DNA from: an uncultured Eubacteriales bacterium
Lineage (GTDB): Bacteria > Bacillota > Clostridia > Monoglobales > UMGS1388
NCBI GenBank assembly: GCA_900551345.1
Contig: URVP01000024.1
Coordinates: 1 to 13,248 of the forward strand
Direction of reading: 5' to 3'
DNA: 13,248 bases
The notes beneath the pieces were generated by a model that had not been told where the DNA came from, searched no databases, and saw nothing but the letters and a program-made list of their open reading frames with translations. Both the position numbers and the translations under genes were made by a program. Shown here in pieces: positions 7,068-13,248 of the stretch (positions are counted from its first letter, which is position 1; each line of letters starts with the position of its first letter).

Positions 7068-8768
7068 CTAATTTTTATAGTATTTTCCTCTTGTGAATTT
7101 TCCTGTTGGTGGTAATTTCTGATTAAATGCTTTAATAACTGCATTACTTTGAGCATAATCTTCCGTGGTTAACATGATTATACCTTCCCTTATGCCTGTC
7201 TCGTTCATATCCGATATTTTGTCCGCCATGTAAAGAGGGGTGCTGTTAAATATTTCGTGTCCGTCTATGGGAAATGAAATTCCATGCCTGTCCGTGAGTA
7301 TTTTACCCTTAGGTGGGTTTTCTATATACATAAGAGGAATTCTTCCGTATGCAAGAGCATATACAGGCATGCACTTGTCTATATCCCTGATTTGAGCAAG
7401 CATCAGCTCCTGTGAAAGGCATGATGCCCAAAGCCCCATTTCTTTGTACATTCTGAGTGCTGTTGAGTTGTATATGTTGAGAGTAAAATCTCCTATTACC
7501 TTAAAACCCATTTCTTTAAGAGGTAAAATCTGTCCTATGTTTGATGCCATTGCCTTTTCAACCCCTAAGCTTTTTATGTTCTGCATAAGGTTTTTGTCCA
7601 TATCAAGTCTTGGCAGTGTGCATACGACTTTAGATAAATCAAGGGAGGAGGCATATTTACTTATAAGACCTGCCGGAGCATACAAGCTTTTGTACTCGGT
7701 TTGCAAAACGGCTTTGAGCTGATCGGCATTTTTTACTCTGTACGAAAGAGAGATGCCTTTTCTGTTTTTAGCTTTGTATGAAGGAGGCGTTACACTTATA
7801 TGGTTTCTGCCCTTCCAGATGCACTCCGATTTCTTTTCAGGAGGCATAAAATACTTCTTTTGCCTGAGGTATGGATTTTCATCTTTATCAAGCGCATACA
7901 TATCCTCAGTCTTATTGTTTGTAAAATATCCGTCAGTATAACCGCCTCTGTAAAAAATACTTTCAAGAAGCGAAATATCTTCTTCGGTTACATCTTTGCC
8001 GTCTAGAGCCTTACGATAGATGGATGTTACAACCGATATATATTCGGGACCTTTCATACGCCCTTCTATCTTGATACTGTCAACGCCGATTTCATAAAGT
8101 TCGCTCACATGACGGATTAGTGATAAGTCCTTGAGACTGAGCATTGCTCCCTGTCTGCCGTTTAAAGTGTATTTCATTCTGCATGGCTGTGCACAGCAGC
8201 CTCGGTTTCCGCTTCTGCCGCCTATCATGCTGCTCATAAGGCACTGACCGGAATAACATACGCACAATGCTCCGTGAGCGAATATTTCTATTTTTAAGTC
8301 AGTACTATTGCGAATTTGTAGAATTTGCTCTTTTGACAGCTCTCTTGAAAGAACCACTTGCTGAAATCCCAGTTTTTCAAGCTGCTTTGCTCCGTCCGGA
8401 GTGCAAACTGTCATCTGTGTGCTTCCGTGCAAGGGCATGTCCCCAAGGAAATCTTTAATTATTTTTGCCACTCCTAAATCCTGTACAATAACACCGTCTG
8501 CCCCGGCACAGTAAATAAGTTCTAAAAAATGGCAGAGATTTTTAATTTCTCTGTCAGAAACCAGGGTATTGACGGTTATATATGACTTGACTTTGCGGGT
8601 TTTGCAGTACTTTATAGCTTCTTTAATTTCTTCATCGTTAAAATTTGCGGCGTATTTGCGGGCACCAAATTCTTTCCCGGCAAAATAAACTGCATCTGCT
8701 CCTGCCCCGATGGCCGCTTTTAATGAATCAAAGCTTCCTGCCGGTGACAATAATTCAATTTTCCCCAT
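7068..8768 (-). CDS. U32 family protein (annotated as collagenase-like peptidase; likely RNA-hydroxylation enzyme)
   Basis: The 566-residue protein begins with the U32 opening KIELLSPAGSFDSLKAAIGAGADAVYFAG (3-31) and carries the signature region EIFAHGALCVCYSGQCLMSS (161-180) with a further Cys cluster GNRGCCAQPCR (187-197). The N-terminal half is a TIM-barrel-like U32 domain and the C-terminal part (about 330-560) is a second, less conserved domain. Known relatives include RlhA (23S rRNA C2501 hydroxylation) and TrhP (tRNA ho5U34 synthesis), whose conserved cysteines hold an iron-sulfur cluster. By that precedent Cys169, Cys176, Cys191 or Cys192 and Cys196 may be cluster ligands. The older collagenase/peptidase label is not supported by a visible protease site. 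Start ATG 8768 overlaps zapA by 14 bp, so translation is probably coupled. The exact RNA substrate cannot be told from sequence. Confidence 0.9.
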   Translation of the reverse strand: MGKIELLSPAGSFDSLKAAIGAGADAVYFAGKEFGARKYAANFNDEEIKEAIKYCKTRKVKSYITVNTLVSDREIKNLCHFLELIYCAGADGVIVQDLGVAKIIKDFLGDMPLHGSTQMTVCTPDGAKQLEKLGFQQVVLSRELSKEQILQIRNSTDLKIEIFAHGALCVCYSGQCLMSSMIGGRSGNRGCCAQPCRMKYTLNGRQGAMLSLKDLSLIRHVSELYEIGVDSIKIEGRMKGPEYISVVTSIYRKALDGKDVTEEDISLLESIFYRGGYTDGYFTNNKTEDMYALDKDENPYLRQKKYFMPPEKKSECIWKGRNHISVTPPSYKAKNRKGISLSYRVKNADQLKAVLQTEYKSLYAPAGLISKYASSLDLSKVVCTLPRLDMDKNLMQNIKSLGVEKAMASNIGQILPLKEMGFKVIGDFTLNIYNSTALRMYKEMGLWASCLSQELMLAQIRDIDKCMPVYALAYGRIPLMYIENPPKGKILTDRHGISFPIDGHEIFNSTPLYMADKISDMNETGIREGIIMLTTEDYAQSNAVIKAFNQKLPPTGKFTRGKYYKN

Positions 8769-9102
8769 TTTTTTTCATCTTTTCGAGTTGTAATTTGAGC
8801 ATTTCATTTTCTATTTTCAGATTATTAATCTCTGTTTTTGCTTCGGTAAGCTCGTCCATACATACATTAGTCTTTTTCTTCTGCTCTGTGATTTCTGCTC
8901 GTGCTTTATGATAATCATCCGCAATATTTATGGCAGCCAGTATGGATGCCAGGTCTATAGGCATCATTCTGTCGTTTTCCAAAAGTGCCTTTACCTTTTT
9001 GTCCACCATTAAGGCTAGTTTTTCAAGATATGCCTGAGAACCTTCTCCTGTTATGGTGTATGTTTTACCGTTAATTTTGATATCTGCTTTACCGGTTTTC
9101 AT
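8755..9102 (-). CDS. zapA: Cell division protein ZapA
   Basis: ZapA is a small cytosolic protein that cross-links FtsZ protofilaments and stabilises the Z ring. The 115-residue protein shows an N-terminal beta-rich head (about 1-45, KADIKINGKTYTITG) and the conserved helix with LASILAAINIADDYHKA (51-67), followed by a charged coiled coil to about residue 111 for dimer and tetramer formation. Size and architecture match Firmicute ZapA. Start ATG 9102 has a strong AAGGGGAG 6 nt upstream. It is the first gene of the minus-strand operon and overlaps the U32 gene by 14 bp. The zapA-U32 pairing recurs in Clostridia. Here it also places a division gene at the head of the elongation genes. Confidence 0.93.
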   Translation of the reverse strand: MKTGKADIKINGKTYTITGEGSQAYLEKLALMVDKKVKALLENDRMMPIDLASILAAINIADDYHKARAEITEQKKKTNVCMDELTEAKTEINNLKIENEMLKLQLEKMKKNGEN

Positions 9103-9299
9103 TAGTACTCCCCTTCTGTGTAAAATGAGACATTCGCCCCAAGTATAACCTTATATAGAATTATATACCATTTTGACGAAAAAATAAAGTGCAAAAGGAC
9201 AAAAAATCACAAAAAATTTAATATTTTTTTTATCTTCCATAATTTGTGTTTGGTATACAGAGACATACTATATATAGGCATATTTAAACTGTTGCTTCT
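9103..9299 (-). promoter_or_regulatory. AT-rich intergenic region, probable promoter region of the zapA-mgsA operon
   Basis: This 197-bp gap holds no plausible gene. On the minus strand a TATAAT (9165-9160) lies about 60 bp before zapA. The hexamers at ordinary -35 distance are poor (TTTATT at 17 nt), and a better TTGCAC (9194-9189) is 23 nt away, too far. A second -10-like TATATA lies at 9157-9152. A promoter is expected here because it precedes a nine-gene operon, but I cannot fix its position. I found no GC-rich hairpin that would terminate the upstream deacetylase gene, so some readthrough into zapA is possible. Confidence 0.35.
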
Positions 9300-10082
9300 T
9301 CATTTTATTAGTTCTGAAGCATATACAAACTCTACATTCATCTTTTTTATTTCGGGAGTAATTTCTTTTATAGCTTGAACCGTGTTTGTGCCCCCTTCGG
9401 CTCCAACATGACCTATAGCCATGCATTCTCCTGTTTTTAAAGCAATTTGTGCCGCTTTCAACAGCTGACTTTTTACGGCTTCTTTCGTGTGTCCCTCTAT
9501 TTCTAAAAATATATCATTTTCATAAAAAGGTATGCCAAGCTTGGCTGCTACTTTATCACATACTGATTTTGGATGAGTTTTGCTGTCTATAAAAAACATA
9601 TTTTTTTCTTTTAGCCGGGTAAGCATCGCCGTTACTATAGTTTCGTCGGTGCTCCCTAGGGCGCCCATATGTATGTTGGCACCTACTGCTTGAGGCATGG
9701 ATTTGCAAAATTTGTCTATTCTTTGCGCAACCTGCTCTTGTGAAAAGTTTGTGTTTATTACATATGGACCCACCCATGACGGATTATCATTTTTTTGTGA
9801 TTGTAGAGGAATGTGAATTATTACTTCGTGCCCGTTCTTTAAAGCGTTTTTGGCATCCTTGGCACTGTATTCCAGAAGGGGCATTACAGCAAACGTAATG
9901 GGCTCGTCGTAATCCATTATTTCATCTATTCCTGCTCTTGCCAGTCCGAAATCATCAATAATTACGGCAAGCTTTGCGGTTTTCCTGTTAGCTGCAAAGG
10001 AAACAATGGCTGCCGCAGATATAGCGGCAATTGCGAAAAAAACGGCAGTCCTTTTGATGGAAAGAAAGTATACTTTAAGCAA
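9300..10082 (-). CDS. YibQ-type divergent polysaccharide deacetylase, membrane-anchored or secreted
   Basis: This protein has the fold and motifs of the divergent polysaccharide deacetylase family (YibQ/DUF610), metal-dependent carbohydrate-esterase-like enzymes of the cell envelope whose substrate is generally unknown. Numbered from GTG 10091 (263 residues), it has a basic N-terminus and one hydrophobic segment (about 15-34) that may be a signal anchor. Then come AVIIDDFG (43-50) with the Asp46/Asp47 pair, ITFAVMP (65-71), HEVIIHIPLQ (88-97) with His93, GANIHMGA (137-144) with His141, and FFIDSKT (166-172). The family more often shows NNHMGS where this has NIHMGA. The start is set at TTG 10082 (260 residues) because GGGGTGAT lies just upstream; GTG 10091 has no ribosome site before it and lies inside a terminator stem. 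It follows the Nudix gene but is separated from it by that terminator. Confidence 0.85.
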   Translation of the reverse strand: MLKVYFLSIKRTAVFFAIAAISAAAIVSFAANRKTAKLAVIIDDFGLARAGIDEIMDYDEPITFAVMPLLEYSAKDAKNALKNGHEVIIHIPLQSQKNDNPSWVGPYVINTNFSQEQVAQRIDKFCKSMPQAVGANIHMGALGSTDETIVTAMLTRLKEKNMFFIDSKTHPKSVCDKVAAKLGIPFYENDIFLEIEGHTKEAVKSQLLKAAQIALKTGECMAIGHVGAEGGTNTVQAIKEITPEIKKMNVEFVYASELIK

Positions 10083-10119
10083 AAAAATCACCCCAATACT
10101 TATTTTATTGGAGTGATTT
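10081..10119 (-). terminator. Intrinsic terminator of the Nudix gene, overlapping the deacetylase start
   Basis: On the minus strand the arms 10119-10106 and 10098-10085 form a 14-bp stem with a 7-nt loop. One position pairs as a U-G wobble in the minus-strand RNA but would be a C-A mismatch on the plus strand, which supports the minus strand as the functional one. The stem runs into a seven-T tract (complement of 10087-10081). The 3' arm contains GGGGTGAT, the probable ribosome site of the deacetylase gene, and the T-tract abuts its TTG start. Confidence 0.75.
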
Positions 10120-10146
10120 AATATTATTCCCTTCGCTAAAAGGCAA
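10118..10146 (-). promoter_or_regulatory. Candidate promoter for the deacetylase gene
   Basis: Minus-strand TTGCCT (10146-10141), a 17-nt spacer and TATTAA (10123-10118) each match the sigma-A consensus at four of six positions. Transcription would begin near 10111, inside the 5' arm of the terminator hairpin, so this transcript could not form the full stem. The hexamers are weak and this is a suggestion only. Confidence 0.3.
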
Positions 10147-10170
10147 TATATGGGATATTTTGAGTTATGA

Positions 10171-10704
10171 TTATTTTAAATATTCTTTTGCTATCAATAT
10201 GGCATTAATTGTTTTTCCGTCAGTTATTTCACCGTTTTTTATCATTTCCAATGCCTGATTAAGACTGTATGTTTCAACATTTAAAAACTCCCCTTCATCA
10301 GGCTCTGCTTCTCCTCTTGTTAAATCCAATGCAAGATACAGGTGTATTATTTCATTAGTATATCCCGGAGACGGTTCGGTGGCAGACAGATATATGAGTT
10401 TTCCAGCGGTAAGTCCTGTTTCTTCTTTAAGCTCTCTTACGGCGCCGAGGCGGTGATCTTCTCCTTTGTCCAGCTTTCCTGCCGGTATTTCAAGAAGGTC
10501 TCTGTCGATGGGGCGTCTATATTGGCGAACAAGATAAATTTTTCCGTCTTTGTCAATTGCGGCAACACCTACCCCGCCGCTGTGTTCTACTATCTCTCTT
10601 GTGGCGGCTTTTCCATCAGGCAGCTCTATTGTATCCACACGAAGATTTATTATGTTCCCTTTGAATTTATAATCTTTTTTCAATTCTTTTTCGTAATATA
10701 TCAA
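10171..10704 (-). CDS. nudF: Nudix hydrolase, ADP-ribose pyrophosphatase type
   Basis: The protein probably hydrolyses ADP-ribose to AMP and ribose 5-phosphate, clearing reactive ADP-ribose in the cytosol. The 177-residue protein has a perfect Nudix box from Gly76 to Leu98 (G-x5-E82-x7-R90-E91-L-x-E94-E95-x-G97-L98), whose glutamates bind the catalytic metals. The following SPGYTNE segment is characteristic of the ADP-ribose subfamily, as are the LEIPAG lead-in and the REIVEHSGGVGV strand before it. The start is TTG 10704, supported by a strong GGAGGT with an 8-nt spacer; no ATG is better placed. It has its own promoter at 10733-10761 and an intrinsic terminator after it, so it is probably transcribed alone. 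The subfamily call is likely but not certain, since Nudix specificity is hard to read from sequence. Confidence 0.92.
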   Translation of the reverse strand: MIYYEKELKKDYKFKGNIINLRVDTIELPDGKAATREIVEHSGGVGVAAIDKDGKIYLVRQYRRPIDRDLLEIPAGKLDKGEDHRLGAVRELKEETGLTAGKLIYLSATEPSPGYTNEIIHLYLALDLTRGEAEPDEGEFLNVETYSLNQALEMIKNGEITDGKTINAILIAKEYLK

Positions 10705-10732
10705 GCCGTGATACCTCCGGTTGTTTTTTTAT

Positions 10733-10761
10733 ATTTTAACACATGTTATGCAAAAAAACAA
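10733..10761 (-). promoter_or_regulatory. Promoter of the Nudix gene
   Basis: Minus-strand TTGTTT (10761-10756), a 17-nt spacer and TAAAAT (10738-10733, five of six to consensus) form a good sigma-A-type promoter. It lies about 30 bp upstream of the TTG start and just ahead of the GGAGGT ribosome site. Confidence 0.5.
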
Positions 10762-10810
10762 TTACATTAAGCGCTCTGCTAAAAAAATTTGATTTTTTTT
10801 CTCAAAACAC

Positions 10811-10839
10811 TTTAAAAAAAATGTGATATAGTGTATAAT
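10811..10839 (+). promoter_or_regulatory. Promoter of the cdaA operon, with a long AT-rich leader
   Basis: TTTAAA (10811-10816), a 17-nt spacer and a consensus TATAAT (10834-10839) point towards cdaA. Transcription would begin near 10846, leaving a leader of about 147 nt before ATG 10993. That leader is very AT-rich. It has a perfect 14-bp palindrome of only A and T (10957-10970) just before the ribosome site, and no riboswitch that I recognise. The divergent interval 10705-10992 contains no gene. Confidence 0.55.
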
Positions 10840-10992
10840 ATAACGGATATTATATATAAGCAGATAGATAGTAAAAAATTAGAAATATTATTTTTGTTTA
10901 TTAAACCTTTTATACATTCATTTATCCTATTTGAAAGTTAAATTATTAATGTCTGTATTTTTATAAAAATAAAAAACGGGGGTGAAGCACAG

Positions 10993-11871
10993 ATGTTTGC
11001 TCAGGTTATTGAAGCACTTCAATACTACATATCAAACTACAGCGGATATTTCAGACTGCAGGATCTGCTTGATATTCTGATCGTTGCATATATATTTTAC
11101 AAACTCATTGGCTTTATCCATGAAACCCGTGCCATGCAGCTTGTAAAAGGAATAGTGTTCCTTTTGATTATAATGTTTGTAAGTGACTGGCTTGAACTTT
11201 ATACTATAAATTATGTGCTCAAAAATACATTGCAGGTCGGTGTTGTGGCTCTCGTTGTTATTTTTCAGCCCGAACTCAGAAGAGCTTTGGAAAAGGTGGG
11301 AACTGCAACAATCCGCACTAAAATTTTTGGTCAGAATGTGGACTCTACACAGCTAAAAAAAGTTTGCGATGAAGTAAGCCGTGCCTGCGGACATATGTCC
11401 TCCGTAAAGATCGGATGTCTAATCGTGTTTGAAAGAAATTCAAAACTTGGCGATATTGTTAATTCAGGTGTACGAATTGACAGTGTTACAAGCGAAGGTT
11501 TGCTTATAAATATATTTATCCCCAATACTCCGCTGCATGACGGAGCGGTTGTAATAAGAGACGGACGAGTGCATTCTGCTGCATGCGTGCTTCCTCTTAC
11601 ACAGAATACAAATCTGGATTCAGAGCTGGGGACAAGGCATCGTGCGGCAATCGGCATGAGTGAAAACTCCGACGCTGTAGTAGTTGTGGTTTCAGAAGAA
11701 ACGGGAAAAATCTCTCTTGCTGTGGAAGGTGCCCTTACCAGAAATCTTACTGAAGACTCCCTTCGCAAGGCTCTTGTGAAACTTATGATTCCTGAAGAAA
11801 ATGCACCTAACGGAAAACCTCGCCCCCCCAAGTTTATAGGGCGTATAATGGCAGATACGGATACAAAATAA
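10993..11871 (+). CDS. cdaA: Diadenylate cyclase CdaA (c-di-AMP synthase)
   Basis: CdaA joins two ATP molecules into cyclic di-AMP, the second messenger that controls potassium and osmolyte balance and affects cell-wall integrity in Firmicutes. The 292-residue protein has three N-terminal membrane helices (about 24-41, 50-64 and 80-92) and a cytosolic DAC domain with the two catalytic motifs intact: DGA (183-185, in LHDGAVVIRDGRV) and RHR (215-217, in GTRHRAAIGMSE). This arrangement identifies CdaA rather than DisA or CdaS. The C-terminal tail after about 267 (PEENAPNGKPRPPKF) is proline- and lysine-rich and variable. Start ATG 10993 is preceded by GGGGGTG with an 8-nt spacer. cdaR follows after 38 bp, as in most Firmicutes. 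Confidence 0.97.
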   Translation: MFAQVIEALQYYISNYSGYFRLQDLLDILIVAYIFYKLIGFIHETRAMQLVKGIVFLLIIMFVSDWLELYTINYVLKNTLQVGVVALVVIFQPELRRALEKVGTATIRTKIFGQNVDSTQLKKVCDEVSRACGHMSSVKIGCLIVFERNSKLGDIVNSGVRIDSVTSEGLLINIFIPNTPLHDGAVVIRDGRVHSAACVLPLTQNTNLDSELGTRHRAAIGMSENSDAVVVVVSEETGKISLAVEGALTRNLTEDSLRKALVKLMIPEENAPNGKPRPPKFIGRIMADTDTK

Positions 11872-11909
11872 ATGATTAATCAGAATGTAAAACAGAAAGG
11901 AGCTTTAAA

Positions 11910-12848
11910 TTGAAAAACTTTTTGAATAACAGTAAAATCAAAATGATATTTTCTTTATGTCTTGCGTTCCTTTTGTGGTTTTATGTTGCGATTATACTGA
12001 ATCCTGAAATAGAAATTACTATCCGTAATATTCCGGTTGTTTATTCTGATATTCAGGCTCTTACCGATAATAACCTTGTGGTCATAAATGACCAGACCAT
12101 GATGGTGGATGTAAAACTACGAGGCGAAAGAAGTACTCTTAAGCAGATTAACAATGAAAATATTACCGCTCTTATAGACCTTAAGGATTATGCTGAGGAA
12201 GGGGTGTATGAAATACCCATCTCAATAAAGCTGCCTGCGGAGGGTGTTACTCTTGTAAGTAAAAGCCAAAAGAGCATAAAAATTACGGTTGATGCGGTTT
12301 CAACCCAGACGGTGGACGTAAACCTTGTTGTTACCGGTACTCCTAAGACGGGATATGTATATACAAATGAACTTGTCAGTGAAGAAACGGTTACTATCAA
12401 GGGACCGGAGTCTATCATCAGAACCGTAAATTCGGCTCAGGCTACGCTTGATGTAAGCGGCGCTTCATCAAGTATCAGTACATTGTCAGACCTTGTGCTG
12501 CTGTCAGCCAACGGTGTAGAGGTCAGCAGCGATTTAATAGAAATTACACCTTCAAAAGTTGAGGCGATGTGTACCATAGGATATGCTAAAACCGTAAAAG
12601 TTACGGTGCCTATTTTAAACGACACAGAGAAACGCCTTACGGCTTCACCTACAGTTTATAAGGAGATAACTTTGGTGGGAGATAAAGATCTCCTTGACAA
12701 TATCGACAGTATAGAAACAGAACCGATAAATGCAGATTCTATATATTCGTCTTGTGACTTGGAACTTAAACTGGAAATTCCCAAAGATATAATAACTCAG
12801 TCAGGAATGGAGACGGTAACGGTTCATGTGGATGTGGTGAAGCCTTGA
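11910..12848 (+). CDS. cdaR: CdaR, YbbR-domain regulator of CdaA
   Basis: CdaR binds CdaA at the membrane and modulates its cyclase activity, with YbbR repeats outside the cell. The 312-residue protein has a short basic N-terminus, one membrane helix (about 10-31) and about three YbbR-type beta-rich repeats (about 36-128, 134-222 and 227-311). Each carries a motif such as VKLRGERSTL, VTIKGPESII or ITLVGDKDLL that marks the repeat. Three to four repeats is usual. The start is TTG 11910, set by AAAGGAG (11896-11902) with a 7-nt spacer; it begins the expected basic-then-hydrophobic MKNFLNNSKIKMIFSL. Its stop overlaps the next gene's ATG by one base (TGATG). glmM, which follows cdaR directly in Bacillus, is displaced here by an FAD oxidoreductase gene. 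Confidence 0.95.
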   Translation: MKNFLNNSKIKMIFSLCLAFLLWFYVAIILNPEIEITIRNIPVVYSDIQALTDNNLVVINDQTMMVDVKLRGERSTLKQINNENITALIDLKDYAEEGVYEIPISIKLPAEGVTLVSKSQKSIKITVDAVSTQTVDVNLVVTGTPKTGYVYTNELVSEETVTIKGPESIIRTVNSAQATLDVSGASSSISTLSDLVLLSANGVEVSSDLIEITPSKVEAMCTIGYAKTVKVTVPILNDTEKRLTASPTVYKEITLVGDKDLLDNIDSIETEPINADSIYSSCDLELKLEIPKDIITQSGMETVTVHVDVVKP

Positions 12849-13248
12849 TGAAAAAGGTGGATAATATTTCAATGCCTCTTGACCATACCATTGATGAGCT
12901 TATACAAAAAGCAGAGAAGAAATGCGGCGAAAAAGCATATTCTTATAAAATAATAAAAAAAGCCGTAGACGCAAGAAAGGGCAATGTGCATTTTGTTTAT
13001 TCGGTAATTATTAATCCTGAATCAGACAAAAAGCGCAGTATTGCAGCCGGACGTGAAAAGCTCGGTGCTCCTCCCGTAATCGTGGGTATGGGGCCTGCGG
13101 GTCTGTTCGCAGCATACTATCTGGCAGAACATGGTTACTGCCCTGTGATAATAGAGCGAGGCAGCGATGTCGACAGACGCTGTCAAAAAACAGAGCTGTT
13201 CTACAATCAAAACATTTTAGACACTGAATGTAATGTACAGTTTGGAGA
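12848..13248 (+). CDS. FAD-dependent oxidoreductase (NAD(P)/FAD-binding), 3' end outside the window
   Basis: The first 133 codons are present and the frame is open to the window edge. The N-terminal 72 residues form a small alpha/beta lead domain (IDELIQKAEKK, VDARKGNVHFVYSV), followed by a Rossmann fold with the dinucleotide motif GMGPAG (80-85) and the ribose-binding acidic residue in IIERG (101-105). Then comes NVQFG, which in this family precedes a glycine-rich EGGAGTFSDGKL-type block that must lie just past the edge. This matches the widespread uncharacterised FAD-dependent dehydrogenase family of about 530 residues. Start ATG 12848 overlaps the cdaR stop and has GGTGA 7 nt upstream, so translation is coupled. 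Its reaction is unknown. In Clostridia this gene commonly sits between cdaR and glmM. Confidence 0.9.
   Translation, partial: MKKVDNISMPLDHTIDELIQKAEKKCGEKAYSYKIIKKAVDARKGNVHFVYSVIINPESDKKRSIAAGREKLGAPPVIVGMGPAGLFAAYYLAEHGYCPVIIERGSDVDRRCQKTELFYNQNILDTECNVQFG

Noticed and set aside
7049..7156. Upstream extension of dut to an ATG
   Set aside because: It overlaps the end of the U32 gene and adds sequence not found in dUTPases, whereas TTG 7048 has a well-placed ribosome site.
10781..10799. A/T-only hairpin (8-bp arms) in the divergent promoter region
   Set aside because: A stem of only A-T pairs is too weak for a terminator and fits the general base composition of the interval.
11331..11831. 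166-codon open frame on the minus strand opposite cdaA
   Set aside because: It is antisense to the catalytic domain of cdaA, with Ser/Thr/Arg-rich sequence and no ribosome site.
1..13248. Search for mobile elements, CRISPR arrays, tRNA or rRNA genes, phage genes and defence systems
   Set aside because: I saw no direct-repeat arrays, transposase or integrase motifs, or RNA-gene-like conserved sequence. Nearly all the sequence is accounted for by housekeeping genes.

Overview
The window looks like chromosomal DNA of a low-to-moderate-GC Firmicute, most likely a member of the Clostridia. The grounds are the protein families, the Shine-Dalgarno-driven starts with several TTG codons, and gene neighbourhoods typical of that class: mreBCD-PBP2-minD-mgsA, zapA next to a U32 protein, and cdaA-cdaR followed by an FAD oxidoreductase. 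I see no mobile element, CRISPR array, tRNA, rRNA, phage gene or obvious defence system. Almost every base is explained by housekeeping genes, and I did not find a convincing new system. The most notable departures are an isolated, degenerate MinD and a control region with overlapping signals upstream of a deacetylase gene.

Layout. Positions 1-869 (+) hold the 3' end of radA (DNA recombination and repair) and ogt (alkylguanine repair), 34 bp apart. At 896-920 a strong hairpin with a T-tract on the minus strand ends the large minus-strand operon. That operon reads right to left from about 9102 to 979: zapA, a U32-family protein, dut, mreB, mreC, mreD, mrdA (PBP2), a MinD-like ATPase and mgsA. 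Gaps are 71 bp or less, and two gene pairs overlap (14 bp and 16 bp). It joins Z-ring assembly (ZapA) to lateral-wall elongation (MreBCD-PBP2), with nucleotide sanitation (Dut), probable RNA modification (U32) and methylglyoxal synthesis added. The usual clostridial neighbours minC, minE and rodA are absent between mrdA and mgsA.

Positions 9103-9299 are AT-rich and non-coding and probably contain the operon promoter. Positions 9300-10704 (-) hold a YibQ-type divergent polysaccharide deacetylase and a Nudix ADP-ribose pyrophosphatase, separated by an intrinsic terminator whose 3' arm carries the deacetylase ribosome-binding site. Positions 10705-10992 are a divergent promoter region. From 10993 (+) runs the c-di-AMP operon: cdaA (diadenylate cyclase), cdaR (its YbbR-domain partner) and the start of an FAD-dependent oxidoreductase cut by the window edge.

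The genes therefore centre on cell-envelope growth and division (Mre/PBP2, ZapA, deacetylase, and CdaA/CdaR signalling, which is known to be tied to wall synthesis), with DNA and nucleotide housekeeping around them.
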